Below, piece by piece: positions 1 through 9,112 of a DNA stretch of 64,000 nt. The first letter of the stretch is position 1, and each line of letters begins with the position of its first letter. Origin of the DNA: JAZDRH01 sp047470865 (GTDB taxonomy: Bacteria; Pseudomonadota; Gammaproteobacteria; Pseudomonadales; Pseudomonadaceae); contig NZ_JAZDRH010000007.1 of assembly GCF_047470865.1 (NCBI RefSeq), forward strand, positions 62,001 through 126,000, given 5' to 3'. The translations under genes and the position numbers were made by a program. The notes beneath the pieces were generated by a model. That model had not been told where the DNA came from. It saw only the letters and a program-made list of their open reading frames with translations, and did no database searches.

Positions 1-2
1 AC

Positions 3-227
3 AAGCACAGCCTAAGCCAGTTAAGCTGGAGTATTGCGGCCTATCGCCCCAACAGCACATTAAATGTTGCCCAACCTGTTCATCCCAACCCTCGTTATTC
101 TGCTGAGCAACTGCTCGCACCTAATGCTCAGTGGACAACCTGTCTTGAAGTGCCACCTCTTCGTGCAGGCTATAGCGCTGTTAGCCTCGTGTTTAAAGCT
201 GAAAACCGCAACGGTAAATTCCTATAG
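3..227 (+). CDS. C-terminal fragment of a gene cut by the window edge (possibly gluQ)
   Basis: Frame 3 is open from the left edge to a TAG at 225-227 and gives about 74 residues with no start in view, so this is the tail of a gene lying to the left. In Pseudomonas the gene just before cbrX-cbrA is gluQ, which encodes the glutamyl-Q tRNA(Asp) synthetase. The stretch LSQLSWSIAAYRP loosely resembles the last helix of that family. The remaining 50 or so residues do not match anything I recognise, so the assignment rests mainly on synteny. A competing frame at 64-261 has a less convincing composition. Confidence 0.4.
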   Translation, partial: KHSLSQLSWSIAAYRPNSTLNVAQPVHPNPRYSAEQLLAPNAQWTTCLEVPPLRAGYSAVSLVFKAENRNGKFL

Positions 228-296
228 CGATAGTATGAGTAGCACTAGAGCAAACGCTTAGGTAGTATCAAAAGCAAATTAGCCTTGAGCCTGAGC

Positions 297-473
297 ATGT
301 ATATCTATCGCTTAGTTCTTATTTTAGTCGTTGGGATTTATCTATTCTCACCTGCCATTATGCAATGGTGGGTGGCCGCTGATGGCGCATGGTATCGCCC
401 TTATTTGCTTTGGCTGATTTTAATTGTTGTCACCTTTGTACTGCAAAGCGAGAAAGATCTTGATGAGCTTTAG
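297..473 (+). CDS. cbrX: CbrX-like small membrane protein upstream of cbrA
   Basis: A 58-residue protein with two hydrophobic stretches (about residues 3-22 and 35-50) and a short acidic tail. Pseudomonas has a small conserved reading frame, named cbrX in P. putida, directly before cbrA and overlapping it; translation of cbrA is reported to depend on it. Position, size and hydrophobicity fit. The frame ends at TAG 471-473, after the cbrA ATG at 463, an 11-base overlap consistent with translational coupling. A TTG at 285 would add four residues; ATG 297 is chosen as the ordinary start. Neither start has a strong ribosome-binding site. Confidence 0.75.
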   Translation: MYIYRLVLILVVGIYLFSPAIMQWWVAADGAWYRPYLLWLILIVVTFVLQSEKDLDEL

Positions 474-3438
474 CCTGACGCAACTTATTATTATCAGCAT
501 TGGCTATCTACTCTTACTCTTTGCCGTTGCGTGGGTTGCTGAGCGCGGCTACATTCCGCAAAAATTGATGAGTCACCCATTGGTTTACACCTTATCCTTA
601 GGTGTTTACGCCAGCGCTTGGGCTTTTTATGGTTCAGTTGGCATGGCACATCAGTTTGGTTTTGCGTTCCTGACCATCTATCTAGGGATTTCAGGCGCTT
701 TTTTATTAGCGCCAGTGCTACTTTCCCCTATTTTGCGCCTAACTCACGCTTATCAGCTATCTTCTTTAGCCGACTTATTTGCATTTCGTTTTCGCAGTAA
801 TTGGGCGGGAGCATTAACCACTGTTGGAATGATTTTCTCCTCATTACCGTTGCTAGTGCTGCAAATTCAAGCTGTCTCAGACAGCATAGGCATACTCAGT
901 GGCAACCCTTCTCAACAGCTTATAGCATTAGCTTTCTGCATTATTATTGCACTCTTTACCATGCTATTTGGCGCACGCCATATTGCTTCACGGCAAAAAC
1001 ATCAAAGCTTTGTATTTGCCATTGCCTTTGAATCTTTACTTAAACTTATTGCATTACTTTTTATTGGTGGCTACGTTTTAGTTGAGGTATTTGGTGGCTT
1101 AGAAGGCTTAGATCTGTGGCTGGATAATCACCATGAACAACTACAGCAGCTTCGCTCGCCCGTCGAAGACGGCCCTTGGCGCACACTATTATTACTCTTT
1201 TTTGCCTCTGCGTTAGTGATGCCACATATGTATCACATGGCCTTTACTGAGAATCTACGCGCAAAATCCATGCGTAGCGCCAGCTGGGGGTTGCCTCTAT
1301 TTCTTCTACTGATGAGCTTACCTATTCCTGTTATTTTGTGGGCTGGAATAGCGCTTAACATTCCTTCATCTCCTGATTTTTATACCCTAACGCTAGGCAT
1401 TCATCTCAATAATGAAAAGCTGGCTCTGTTGGCCTATTTAGGTGGGTTATCTGCCTCTAGCGGGGTTATTATTGTGCTAATTCTAGCCTTATCTGGTATG
1501 GCGCTAAATCATCTTGTATTGCCATTGTATCAACCGGCTTCTGCCAGCAATATTTACCGTTGGATTAAGTGGATGCGCCGCGCTCTAGTACTTGCATTAG
1601 TACTAGCGGCTTATCTTATTTTTTTAGTAGTGAATCAAGAACACAACCTTTCACGCCTAGGTTTGGTTGCTTTTACGGGGACCTTGCAATTTTTACCCGC
1701 AACTCTAGCTGTGCTTTACTGGCCTAAAGCTAATCGCAAAGGCTTTATTGCAGGGCTTGTGGCTGGATTAAGTGTTTGGTGTTTAGGCTTATTACTGCCG
1801 TTGTTTGATACACTAGGTCAACAACTACTACCTTGGATTGAACAGTCCTATCAACTGGATCAGATTACTTGGTATAAAGCCGCTATTTTATCCTTCACGG
1901 TCAATTGCACTGTTTTTATTCTCGTTTCTCGCCTGACACAGTCTTCTCCTGAAGAAAAACAAGCAGCCTTAGCATGTACTATTGACGCCCCGCGTCGTAG
2001 CGTAAATACCAATCTAGAGCATCAATCCGTTGATGAGTTTTTACAGCAACTTGGCATTCCACTTGGCTCAGATGTAGCACTCCGGGAGATAAAACGGGCT
2101 TTAGATGACTTAAACTACTCATTTGAAGAACAACGCCCTTTTGCCTTACGCCGATTACGCCAACAAATAGAAATTAACCTCTCAGGACTATTAGGCCCAA
2201 GTATTGCACAGGATATTGTTAATCGCTTTCTACCTTTTTTAGAACAACCTCAACCTTATGCGAGCGAAGATATCCACTCCATTGAGTCACGCTTTGAAGA
2301 CTATAAAACACGCCTTACAGGCTTAGCAGCTGAGCTTGATACGTTACGCCGACATCACCGACAAACCTTGCAAGAACTGCCCATGGGTGTGTGTTCTTTA
2401 AGCAAAGAAAATGAAATTCTATTATGGAATCATGCCCTTGAGCGCTTAACTGGCATTAGCTCAAGCCGAGTAATGGGTTCACGTTTAAATAGTATTGATG
2501 AACCTTGGCGTAGCCTGCTAGTGGAGTTTAGTCAGTCTTGTGATAATCATATTTATAAACACCTACTTAAAAGCGACTACGAAACACGCTGGTTAAATCT
2601 ACACAAAGCGATAATTGAGCACCAAGCTAGACTTGAAAACAAAGGGGTTGTCATCATGCTTGAAGATGCTACTGAGCTACATCGCTTAGAAGACACCTTG
2701 ATTCATGCTGAGCGCCTTGCCTCGATCGGGCGCCTTGCAGCAGGGGTAGCCCATGAAATTGGCAACCCTATTACAGGTATTGCCTGTCTGGCACAAATCC
2801 AGCGCGATGAATATCCCAATGATCCTGAACTGGTTGAGAACAGCCTATTAATTTTAGAGCAAACTCAACGCGTAACACGTATTGTTCAATCGTTAATGAA
2901 CTTTACCAACAAAAGTGATGCTACTAGCGCGCATCTTCCCGTCTCGCTTTACCAAAGTACACTGGCAGCCATTCGCTTACTGCAATTAAATAAAGATAAA
3001 CCCTATGTTGTGTTCCAAAACCTATGTGAGCAACGACATTATGTATTAGGTAGCGAACAACGCCTGCAACAAGTGCTAATCAACTTATTGAGTAACGCAC
3101 GAGATGCTAGCCCAGAAAATGGTAATATTAGGATTCGAAGCCGTGAACAGGCACAATGGTTAGAGTTGATCATTGAGGATGAAGGAAAAGGCATTCCCGA
3201 GCAACACCGTGAGCGCCTTTTTGAGCCTTTTTTTACCATGAAAGACCCAGGACAAGGTACAGGGCTGGGCTTATCTTTGGTTTACTCTATTGTCGAGGAG
3301 CATCAAGGACAAGTTCTTATTGAAAGCCCCTGCAATACTGAATTACAGATAGGCACACGTTTTATTATTCGACTACCCCGTTTTACTGAGTCACCTGCGC
3401 ATTTGTCATTAGCACATCTGCCTGAAAGAGAGTTGTAA
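463..3438 (+). CDS. cbrA: CbrA sensor histidine kinase with sodium/solute symporter domain
   Basis: About 991 residues, close to the roughly 980 of Pseudomonas CbrA. The first half is a multi-span sodium:solute symporter (SSS) domain (about residues 5-500), followed by a linker, a PAS-like region (about 640-745), a phospho-acceptor helix with AHEIGNP (His764) and a HATPase domain with the N box (LLSNARDAS) and G boxes (DEGKGIPE, GTGLGL). CbrA and CbrB control the carbon/nitrogen balance and the use of amino acids such as histidine. The reading frame can be extended upstream to a TTG at 424, but ATG 463 starts MSFSLTQL as in known CbrA proteins. cbrB follows after 3 bases, so the two are surely co-transcribed. 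Confidence 0.95.
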   Translation: MSFSLTQLIIISIGYLLLLFAVAWVAERGYIPQKLMSHPLVYTLSLGVYASAWAFYGSVGMAHQFGFAFLTIYLGISGAFLLAPVLLSPILRLTHAYQLSSLADLFAFRFRSNWAGALTTVGMIFSSLPLLVLQIQAVSDSIGILSGNPSQQLIALAFCIIIALFTMLFGARHIASRQKHQSFVFAIAFESLLKLIALLFIGGYVLVEVFGGLEGLDLWLDNHHEQLQQLRSPVEDGPWRTLLLLFFASALVMPHMYHMAFTENLRAKSMRSASWGLPLFLLLMSLPIPVILWAGIALNIPSSPDFYTLTLGIHLNNEKLALLAYLGGLSASSGVIIVLILALSGMALNHLVLPLYQPASASNIYRWIKWMRRALVLALVLAAYLIFLVVNQEHNLSRLGLVAFTGTLQFLPATLAVLYWPKANRKGFIAGLVAGLSVWCLGLLLPLFDTLGQQLLPWIEQSYQLDQITWYKAAILSFTVNCTVFILVSRLTQSSPEEKQAALACTIDAPRRSVNTNLEHQSVDEFLQQLGIPLGSDVALREIKRALDDLNYSFEEQRPFALRRLRQQIEINLSGLLGPSIAQDIVNRFLPFLEQPQPYASEDIHSIESRFEDYKTRLTGLAAELDTLRRHHRQTLQELPMGVCSLSKENEILLWNHALERLTGISSSRVMGSRLNSIDEPWRSLLVEFSQSCDNHIYKHLLKSDYETRWLNLHKAIIEHQARLENKGVVIMLEDATELHRLEDTLIHAERLASIGRLAAGVAHEIGNPITGIACLAQIQRDEYPNDPELVENSLLILEQTQRVTRIVQSLMNFTNKSDATSAHLPVSLYQSTLAAIRLLQLNKDKPYVVFQNLCEQRHYVLGSEQRLQQVLINLLSNARDASPENGNIRIRSREQAQWLELIIEDEGKGIPEQHRERLFEPFFTMKDPGQGTGLGLSLVYSIVEEHQGQVLIESPCNTELQIGTRFIIRLPRFTESPAHLSLAHLPEREL

Positions 3439-3441
3439 TCA

Positions 3442-4770
3442 ATGCCTCATATTCTAATTGTTGAAGACGAGCAAATTATTCGTCTAGCCCTTAAACGTTT
3501 ACTTGTTAAGCATGGTTATCAGGTTAGTGAAGCAGGCTCTGTCGCTCAAGCCCAACAATTTGAAGCCAGCCAGTTTGATCTGATCATCACCGATCTACGC
3601 TTACCTGGGGAGCCAGGAACAGAAATATTAAAAACCGCTGGCGCTGTACCTGTGCTGATTATGACCAGCTATGCTAGCTTACGCTCTGCTGTGGATATTA
3701 TGAAAATGGGCGCAGTTGATTACATCGCTAAACCCTTTGAACATGATGAAATGCTGCAAGCAATAGAACGCATTGTTAACCAAAAAAGCCTTAGCGCACA
3801 GGCACAACCAGCAGAGGACGTAGAAAACGATACGGGAATTATTGGCAAAAGTCCTGGTATGCTGGCGCTATTTAATAAAATCCGTAAAGTAGCACCGACA
3901 GATTCTAACGTCTTAATTCAAGGCGAATCAGGCACAGGTAAAGAGCTAGTTGCCCAAGCATTACATAAACTATCTAAACGCAATCAAGGCCCTATGATCT
4001 GCGTAAACTGCGCTGCTATTCCCGAAACCCTAATCGAATCTGAACTCTTTGGACACGAAAAAGGAGCCTTCACAGGTGCTGTTAGTGCGCGGACAGGTTT
4101 AGTCGAAGCGGCCAACGGCGGAACTTTATTCTTGGATGAAATTGGCGAGCTACCATTAGAAGCTCAAGCTCGCTTATTACGTGTATTGCAGGAAAGTGAA
4201 ATACGCCGAGTAGGTTCTGTTCAGTCGCAAAAAGTCGATGTACGTTTAATTGCAGCTACCCACCGAGACTTAAAAACCCTCGCTCAAGAAGGTCAATTTC
4301 GTGAAGACCTGTACTATCGTCTGAACGTTATTGCGTTAAAGTTACCCGCTCTACGCGAGCGTGAAGGCGATATTTACGAGATAGCTAAAGTATTATTAGC
4401 ACGGCGCTGCAAACGCATGGGCATAGAACCTATGCAATTCACCGACTCAGCCAAGCATGCCTTGCTAAACTACCCATGGCCTGGCAATGTGCGGGAGCTT
4501 GAAAATGCGATCGAGCGAGCAGTGATTTTATGTGATGATGCTAAAATTACAGCGGACTTAATGGGTATCGAAGATAGCCTTGAAATTAACCAAGCAACTG
4601 AAAGCAATGCCCAGCAAGACGCCTCTTTGCAAGAGTATTTCACTCAATATGTCTTACAGCATCAAGACAGCATGAATGAAACTGAGCTTGCAAAAAACTT
4701 AGGCGTCAGCCGTAAATGTTTATGGGAACGACGCCAGCGCTTCGGCATAACTCGCCCAAAGAAGTCATAA
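3442..4770 (+). CDS. cbrB: CbrB, NtrC-family sigma-54 response regulator
   Basis: A 442-residue response regulator: receiver domain (residues 1-115; acidic pocket E8/D9, phospho-acceptor D51, K97), AAA+ domain (about 132-375; Walker A GESGTGKE at 161-168, GAFTGA loop at 208-213, Walker B around FLDEIGE, arginine-finger segment [10 protein letters not shown]) and a Fis-type helix-turn-helix at the C-terminus ([17 protein letters not shown]). All parts needed for sigma-54 activation are present, unlike in the FleQ homologue at 25.7 kb. It forms the partner of CbrA. In Pseudomonas the main target, the small RNA gene crcZ, lies right after cbrB; here only 24 bases separate cbrB from the next gene, so crcZ is not in its usual place. 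Confidence 0.95.
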   Translation: MPHILIVEDEQIIRLALKRLLVKHGYQVSEAGSVAQAQQFEASQFDLIITDLRLPGEPGTEILKTAGAVPVLIMTSYASLRSAVDIMKMGAVDYIAKPFEHDEMLQAIERIVNQKSLSAQAQPAEDVENDTGIIGKSPGMLALFNKIRKVAPTDSNVLIQGESGTGKELVAQALHKLSKRNQGPMICVNCAAIPETLIESELFGHEKGAFTGAVSARTGLVEAANGGTLFLDEIGELPLEAQARLLRVLQESEIRRVGSVQSQKVDVRLIAATHRDLKTLAQEGQFREDLYYRLNVIALKLPALREREGDIYEIAKVLLARRCKRMGIEPMQFTDSAKHALLNYPWPGNVRELENAIERAVILCDDAKITADLMGIEDSLEINQATESNAQQDASLQEYFTQYVLQHQDSMNETELAKNLGVSRKCLWERRQRFGITRPKKS

Positions 4771-4794
4771 CCTCTTAACTTAAGGAGTTTTTAC

Positions 4795-6132
4795 GTGCCA
4801 CGCGTATTACAGGATTTAGGCATTTTTCTACGTGCCAACCTTTGGTTGGTGCCCATTTTAGGCGGTTTAATTACTGGGCTTTTTTATTTTGTTGCCCCAC
4901 CGCCACCGATGTCAGCCACCATTGCGGCGGGCATAGAAGATGGGGCCTATGTACAGTTTGCTGAGAAATTAAAAGACGAACTGGCTAAAGAAGGCTTTAA
5001 GCTAAACATTGTTTACACCTCTGGCTCACGTGGAAATATTCAGCAATTACTGGCTAAAAATAGCAAAGTACAGCTTGGTATTATGCAAAGTGGACAAGAG
5101 CTTGAATTAAAAGATAACGAAAAAGAGCAACTACATAGTTTAGGCGCATTATTTCAAGAACCTATTTGGCTGTTTAAGCGTGCGGATTTAGCCGTTGACA
5201 ATATTCTTGATTTACGTGACTACAAAGTAGCTATTGGCACACCTACAGGCGGCACTAGGTTAACCATAGGTCCCTTACTCACTATTAACGAATTATATGA
5301 TGTGCGCTTGCCTCAAACATGGCAGCCAATCAGTGGTAAAAAGGCAGCTCAAGCATTAATTGATGGAGAAATTGATGCGGCCTTTTTTATGGGCCCAGCT
5401 GAAAATAATCTGATTGAAATGCTGGCAGCCCATCCTAAATTGGACATTATGGATTTTACACGCGCCAACGCCTATCAAAAACGCTTACCTTTCTTAGACA
5501 CTGTGGATGTTAGCGAAGGCTTATTAAATCTGCCTAATAACGAGCCACGGAAAAATATTAAAACCATGGCATCGGCAGCAGTATTAGTGGCTAATGAGGA
5601 CTTCCATCCAGCTATCACTCCTCTTATTTTACAAGCAGCAAAAAATGTCATGAAAGATGGCACCCTAATTGACGATGCCAATACATGGCCAAAAGCCACA
5701 CCTGAAAGCGTCCCATTATTAGACGAAGCCGCTTACTTCCACTCCAAAGGCTTGCCTTTATTACAACGCTTTTTACCCTTTAGAATTGCCTCCTTGGCTG
5801 ACCGCTATATTATTTTGGTCATTCCTATGATCATGGTGATGTTCCCGCTCTTTAAAATAGCTGGTCCTATCTACCGTTGGCGTATTCGAGCGCGCACCTA
5901 CCGTTGGTACAAGTACTTGCGTAACGTCGACCGCCGCTTTAATAACAACACCTTGCCAGAACATATCAATGACGAACTAGGTCGTTTATATAAATTGCAA
6001 GACGAGCTTTCCAGCGTGCAAGTGCCACTTTCTTACACACATGAGCTGTACCAGTTACACTTGCATGTGCGCTACGTCATTGAGCGCCTTGAGAAGTTTA
6101 AGCAACAGTCAAGCCAACCTGTGAGTGAATGA
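4795..6132 (+). CDS. TAXI-family TRAP solute-binding protein, membrane-anchored
   Basis: A 445-residue protein starting at GTG 4795 behind a good ribosome-binding site (AAGGAG). It has an N-terminal membrane segment (about residues 15-35), a periplasmic binding region of the TAXI type (about 40-320; AGIEDGAYVQFAEKLKDEL, TSGSRGNIQQL, GTPTGGTRL), a second membrane segment (about 335-358), and a cytoplasmic, charged, partly coiled tail of about 85 residues. TAXI proteins normally bind the substrate for a TRAP transporter, but no TRAP permease gene is nearby. With its anchor and cytoplasmic tail it could equally be a sensor or a partner of another system. The stop overlaps the next start (ATGA), so it is translated with yigZ. 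Confidence 0.8.
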   Translation: MPRVLQDLGIFLRANLWLVPILGGLITGLFYFVAPPPPMSATIAAGIEDGAYVQFAEKLKDELAKEGFKLNIVYTSGSRGNIQQLLAKNSKVQLGIMQSGQELELKDNEKEQLHSLGALFQEPIWLFKRADLAVDNILDLRDYKVAIGTPTGGTRLTIGPLLTINELYDVRLPQTWQPISGKKAAQALIDGEIDAAFFMGPAENNLIEMLAAHPKLDIMDFTRANAYQKRLPFLDTVDVSEGLLNLPNNEPRKNIKTMASAAVLVANEDFHPAITPLILQAAKNVMKDGTLIDDANTWPKATPESVPLLDEAAYFHSKGLPLLQRFLPFRIASLADRYIILVIPMIMVMFPLFKIAGPIYRWRIRARTYRWYKYLRNVDRRFNNNTLPEHINDELGRLYKLQDELSSVQVPLSYTHELYQLHLHVRYVIERLEKFKQQSSQPVSE

Positions 6133-6719
6133 ACCAGTTTACCTTAACCGCCTGCGCATCCTTTGAAGAGGATATTAAGAAAAGCCGCTTTCTCACCTTA
6201 GCGGCACCGATTCAAACGCCACAAGACGCCATGCAGTTTCTTGCCCAGCACTCCGTAGCTGAGGCTACTCATAATTGCTGGGCTTGGAAGTGTGGCGAAC
6301 AACAATATCGTTTCAATGATGACGGAGAACCCAGTGGAACGGCTGGCAGACCTATACTGGCTGCCATTGAGGGGCAAAGCTGCGATTATCTGGTGGTGCT
6401 GGTTATTCGCTGGTATGGCGGCATTAAACTAGGCACTGGCGGATTAGCACGCGCCTATGGCGGTGGCGCCACAAAATGCCTACAACAGGCGCAGCTAACC
6501 CCCATAGTGCAACGCATTGCAGCCTATTGCGATTTAACTTTTGCAGACATTGAACGCTGCAAAAACCGTTTAGTACAGGCTGGCTGTATCATTGAGCATG
6601 AAACATATAACGCACAAGGGGTGCATTTAACACTCAGCCTTGAAACCCATGTTTTAGATGAATTGAATCAACTGCTGGCTGACCTGACCCGCGGGCGCAG
6701 CCAAATTACTCGTCTATAA
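6129..6719 (+). CDS. yigZ: IMPACT/YigZ-family protein
   Basis: A 196-residue protein of the UPF0029/IMPACT family. The N-terminal half carries the family signature [25 protein letters not shown] and [20 protein letters not shown] (about residues 48-115); a small C-terminal ferredoxin-like domain (DUF1949) follows. The biochemical role of bacterial members is not settled; eukaryotic IMPACT acts on translation control. The start ATG overlaps the stop of the TAXI gene by four bases, and ndpA follows after 16 bases, so it sits inside a plus-strand operon. Confidence 0.92.
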   Translation: MNQFTLTACASFEEDIKKSRFLTLAAPIQTPQDAMQFLAQHSVAEATHNCWAWKCGEQQYRFNDDGEPSGTAGRPILAAIEGQSCDYLVVLVIRWYGGIKLGTGGLARAYGGGATKCLQQAQLTPIVQRIAAYCDLTFADIERCKNRLVQAGCIIEHETYNAQGVHLTLSLETHVLDELNQLLADLTRGRSQITRL

Positions 6720-6735
6720 TCCTATTGAGTTTGAT

Positions 6736-7743
6736 ATGCCTATTCGCCATTGTATTGTCCACTTTATTGATAAAACACCTGATAGCAACACAGCTAGTTG
6801 CCAACTGGCCGAACAAAGCCTAGCTATTACTGACGCCTTAGAAAATTTAGTGGTGGATGTAAGTGAAAGCTATAACGCTAAGCCTAGCAAAGTATGGGGC
6901 TACTTCCAGCCAGATCAAACTGCTTACCCTTTTAGCCAATGGCTAGATAACTACGTTAAAGATCAACAAGACTTTGTGAGCTTTAGCCAACAAGCAACAG
7001 AGCAGTTAAAAACTCTAATGGAAGCTTCTAACCTCTCAGTAGGTGGCCATGTATTATTTGCACACTTTCAGCAAGGTATGACGCAATATCTCACTATTGC
7101 TCTACTACATCATTCACAAGGTGTGAGTGTGACTGATCAACTCGCTATCCAAACTGCAAAGCATCTTGACTTTTCACAACTTCATTTAGCGGCACGTATC
7201 AACCTTTCAGAATGGCAAAATAACCAGCAATCAAAACAGTATATTTCCTTTATTAAAGGTAAAAATGGCAAGAAAGTCTCTGATTACTTCCGTGATTTTA
7301 TTGGTTGCCAAGAAGGTGTAGATGCTCCCAATGAAACACGCACCTTACTTAAAGCCTTTAGTGATTTCGTAGAAGACGAAGATCTTGCTGAAGAGCAAGC
7401 TAAGGAAAAAACAGATGCACTAGTAGACTATGCCAATACTCAAACCCGTCTAGGTAAACCTATGCAATTAGATGAGTTATCTGAAGTATTGGACGAAGAA
7501 AATCCACAAGCTTTTTATAATTACATTCGCCACAAAGACTATGGTTTATCGCCAAAAATCCCAGCTGATAAGAAAACACTCTCTCAATTTCGCCGATTTA
7601 CTGGACGGGCCGAAGGCTTATCCATTAGTTTTGAAGCCCATTTACTCGGTTCTAAAGTCGAATATGACGAAGATTCAGATCGGCTGATTATTCACAAGCT
7701 GCCAACGAAACTTAAAGATCAACTTAAACGCACCAAGGAATAA
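6736..7743 (+). CDS. ndpA: Nucleoid-associated protein NdpA (YejK)
   Basis: A 335-residue protein, the same length as E. coli YejK. The family pattern is visible: N-terminal [13 protein letters not shown], the central [18 protein letters not shown] and [20 protein letters not shown], and a C-terminal segment with [24 protein letters not shown]. NdpA binds the nucleoid and has been linked to spermidine nucleoids and topoisomerase interaction. The PPK2 gene follows after a single base and is likely co-transcribed. Confidence 0.95.
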   Translation: MPIRHCIVHFIDKTPDSNTASCQLAEQSLAITDALENLVVDVSESYNAKPSKVWGYFQPDQTAYPFSQWLDNYVKDQQDFVSFSQQATEQLKTLMEASNLSVGGHVLFAHFQQGMTQYLTIALLHHSQGVSVTDQLAIQTAKHLDFSQLHLAARINLSEWQNNQQSKQYISFIKGKNGKKVSDYFRDFIGCQEGVDAPNETRTLLKAFSDFVEDEDLAEEQAKEKTDALVDYANTQTRLGKPMQLDELSEVLDEENPQAFYNYIRHKDYGLSPKIPADKKTLSQFRRFTGRAEGLSISFEAHLLGSKVEYDEDSDRLIIHKLPTKLKDQLKRTKE

Positions 7744-7744
7744 T

Positions 7745-8551
7745 ATGTCATCACTGAATGAGCTACTCGATCAGTGCACAACATTTACCGATCTCAGCAT
7801 CGACCCTGCACTCACTTTTGGGCTAGAAAAAAACTTAGCCGATGAGTTAGCGCAAAAAATTCGTGACGGCTTTGATTATCAACAGCAACTGTTATGGGCT
7901 AATCGTAGCCATTCAGTACTACTCTGGTTACAGGGCACGGACTGCTCAGGTAAAGATGGCGCTATTCGTAATTTATTACGCGGTTTAAACCCTCAAGGCG
8001 TGCGTGTGGGCGATTTCCAAAAACCTACCGCTGTACAACTACAGCAACCTTTTCTGCAGCGCTACCAAGAGCAGATTCCACCTGCAGGCTATATTAGCGT
8101 ATTTAACCGCACACCTTACGAAGCTGTTGTCAGCGATCTAGCCGATGGCTTTATTAATGCTGAACAAGCAGACGCTCGTTTACAGCAGCTACATGAGTTT
8201 GAATTGTTGTTAAAAGCACGCAATTACCATGTACTTAAAGTTTATTTACATATTTCTAAAGACGAGCAAAAGCGTCGTCTAGAACAGCGGTTAATTAACC
8301 CTGAAAAACATTGGAAAATTTCAAGTAACGATCTTGCAGGGCATCAACGTTTTGAGGAAATTAGGACAAACTGGGCAGATATTTTAGGTAAAGCTAAAAC
8401 AGATCAGCCTTGGTATATCATTCCATCTGACAACAAATGGCTACGCAATTTATTACTGGCTCAGTTACTGCATAGAACCTTTGCGCAACTTCCACTCACC
8501 TGGCCACAGCCAAGCTTGCCTTTTGGCTTAGAGGATTTAACCCGTCTATAG
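7745..8551 (+). CDS. Divergent PPK2-family polyphosphate kinase
   Basis: A 268-residue protein of the PPK2 family, which moves phosphate between polyphosphate and nucleotides. Walker A is clear (LQGTDCSGKDGA), as are VYLHISKDEQKRRL, PEKHWKIS and PWYIIPSDNKWLRN, which point to the class II/III branch that phosphorylates AMP or ADP. Two motifs are changed: the usual HDFLWR region reads QPFLQR and the usual NRSHYED reads NRTPYEA. The fold and phosphate-binding loop are kept, so activity is possible, but substrate use may differ from characterised enzymes. The gene ends an operon and is followed by a strong terminator. Confidence 0.82.
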   Translation: MSSLNELLDQCTTFTDLSIDPALTFGLEKNLADELAQKIRDGFDYQQQLLWANRSHSVLLWLQGTDCSGKDGAIRNLLRGLNPQGVRVGDFQKPTAVQLQQPFLQRYQEQIPPAGYISVFNRTPYEAVVSDLADGFINAEQADARLQQLHEFELLLKARNYHVLKVYLHISKDEQKRRLEQRLINPEKHWKISSNDLAGHQRFEEIRTNWADILGKAKTDQPWYIIPSDNKWLRNLLLAQLLHRTFAQLPLTWPQPSLPFGLEDLTRL

Positions 8552-8564
8552 GTAACTCGAATGC

Positions 8565-8605
8565 TAAAAAAAGCACTCAATAGTTCATATTGAGTGCTTT
8601 TTTAT
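8565..8605. terminator. Bidirectional terminator between PPK2 gene and fur
   Basis: Ten-base stem (AGCACTCAAT / ATTGAGTGCT) with A-run before and T-run after, so it works for both converging genes. Confidence 0.9.
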
Positions 8606-8611
8606 GAGCTG

Positions 8612-9019
8612 TTACTTATCCTTTTTTTTCACATAAAGTACTAGATTATGGTCTAACAACTCATAGCCCATAGCTTCTACTATTTCATGCTGACGACGTT
8701 CAATTTCGTCGTCAAAGAACTCGATCACTTCACCCGTTTCTGTGCAGACAATATGGTCATGATGTTTACCATCATCTAATTCAAAAACAGCATGCCCGCC
8801 GGCAAAGTTGTGACGTATGACCAAGCCCGCTGCTTCAAATTGCGTCAATACGCGATACACTGTAGCCAAACCAACATCTTCGCCAGCATCAATTAATGCC
8901 TTGTAAACATCTTCCGCACTCATGTGGCGTGGGTTAGATGCATCAAGAATTTGCATGATTTTGACGCGAGGCAAAGTTACCTTTAAACCCGCTTTACGTA
9001 ATTCAATATTTTCCGCCAT
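8612..9019 (-). CDS. fur: Ferric uptake regulator Fur
   Basis: A 135-residue Fur protein. It has the N-terminal winged-helix (RKAGLKVTLPRVKIMQIL, HMSAEDVYKALI, GLATVYRVLTQFEAAGLV) and the metal-binding core (HNFAGGHAVFELDDGKHHDHIVC, DHNLVLYVKKK). The frame stays open further upstream to 9130, but ATG 9019 gives the usual MAENIELRKAGLKV start and the extra 37 residues have no counterpart, so they are left out. It is divergent from bamE, the arrangement found in Pseudomonas. Fur represses iron-uptake genes when loaded with Fe2+. I see no obvious 19-base Fur box in the 93-base divergent region. Confidence 0.97.
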   Translation of the reverse strand: MAENIELRKAGLKVTLPRVKIMQILDASNPRHMSAEDVYKALIDAGEDVGLATVYRVLTQFEAAGLVIRHNFAGGHAVFELDDGKHHDHIVCTETGEVIEFFDDEIERRQHEIVEAMGYELLDHNLVLYVKKKDK

Positions 9020-9112
9020 AGTTTGTTTCTCGCTAATGCCGCTTCGCAGGACGCTGCAATGCAGGTATGATGAACACAAATTTGTTACCAAGATAATGGA
9101 AGTCTGCTGCTG

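Noticed and set aside
424..462. Upstream TTG start for cbrA giving a longer protein
   Set aside because: ATG 463 gives the family N-terminus and fits the cbrX overlap; the extra 13 residues have no counterpart.
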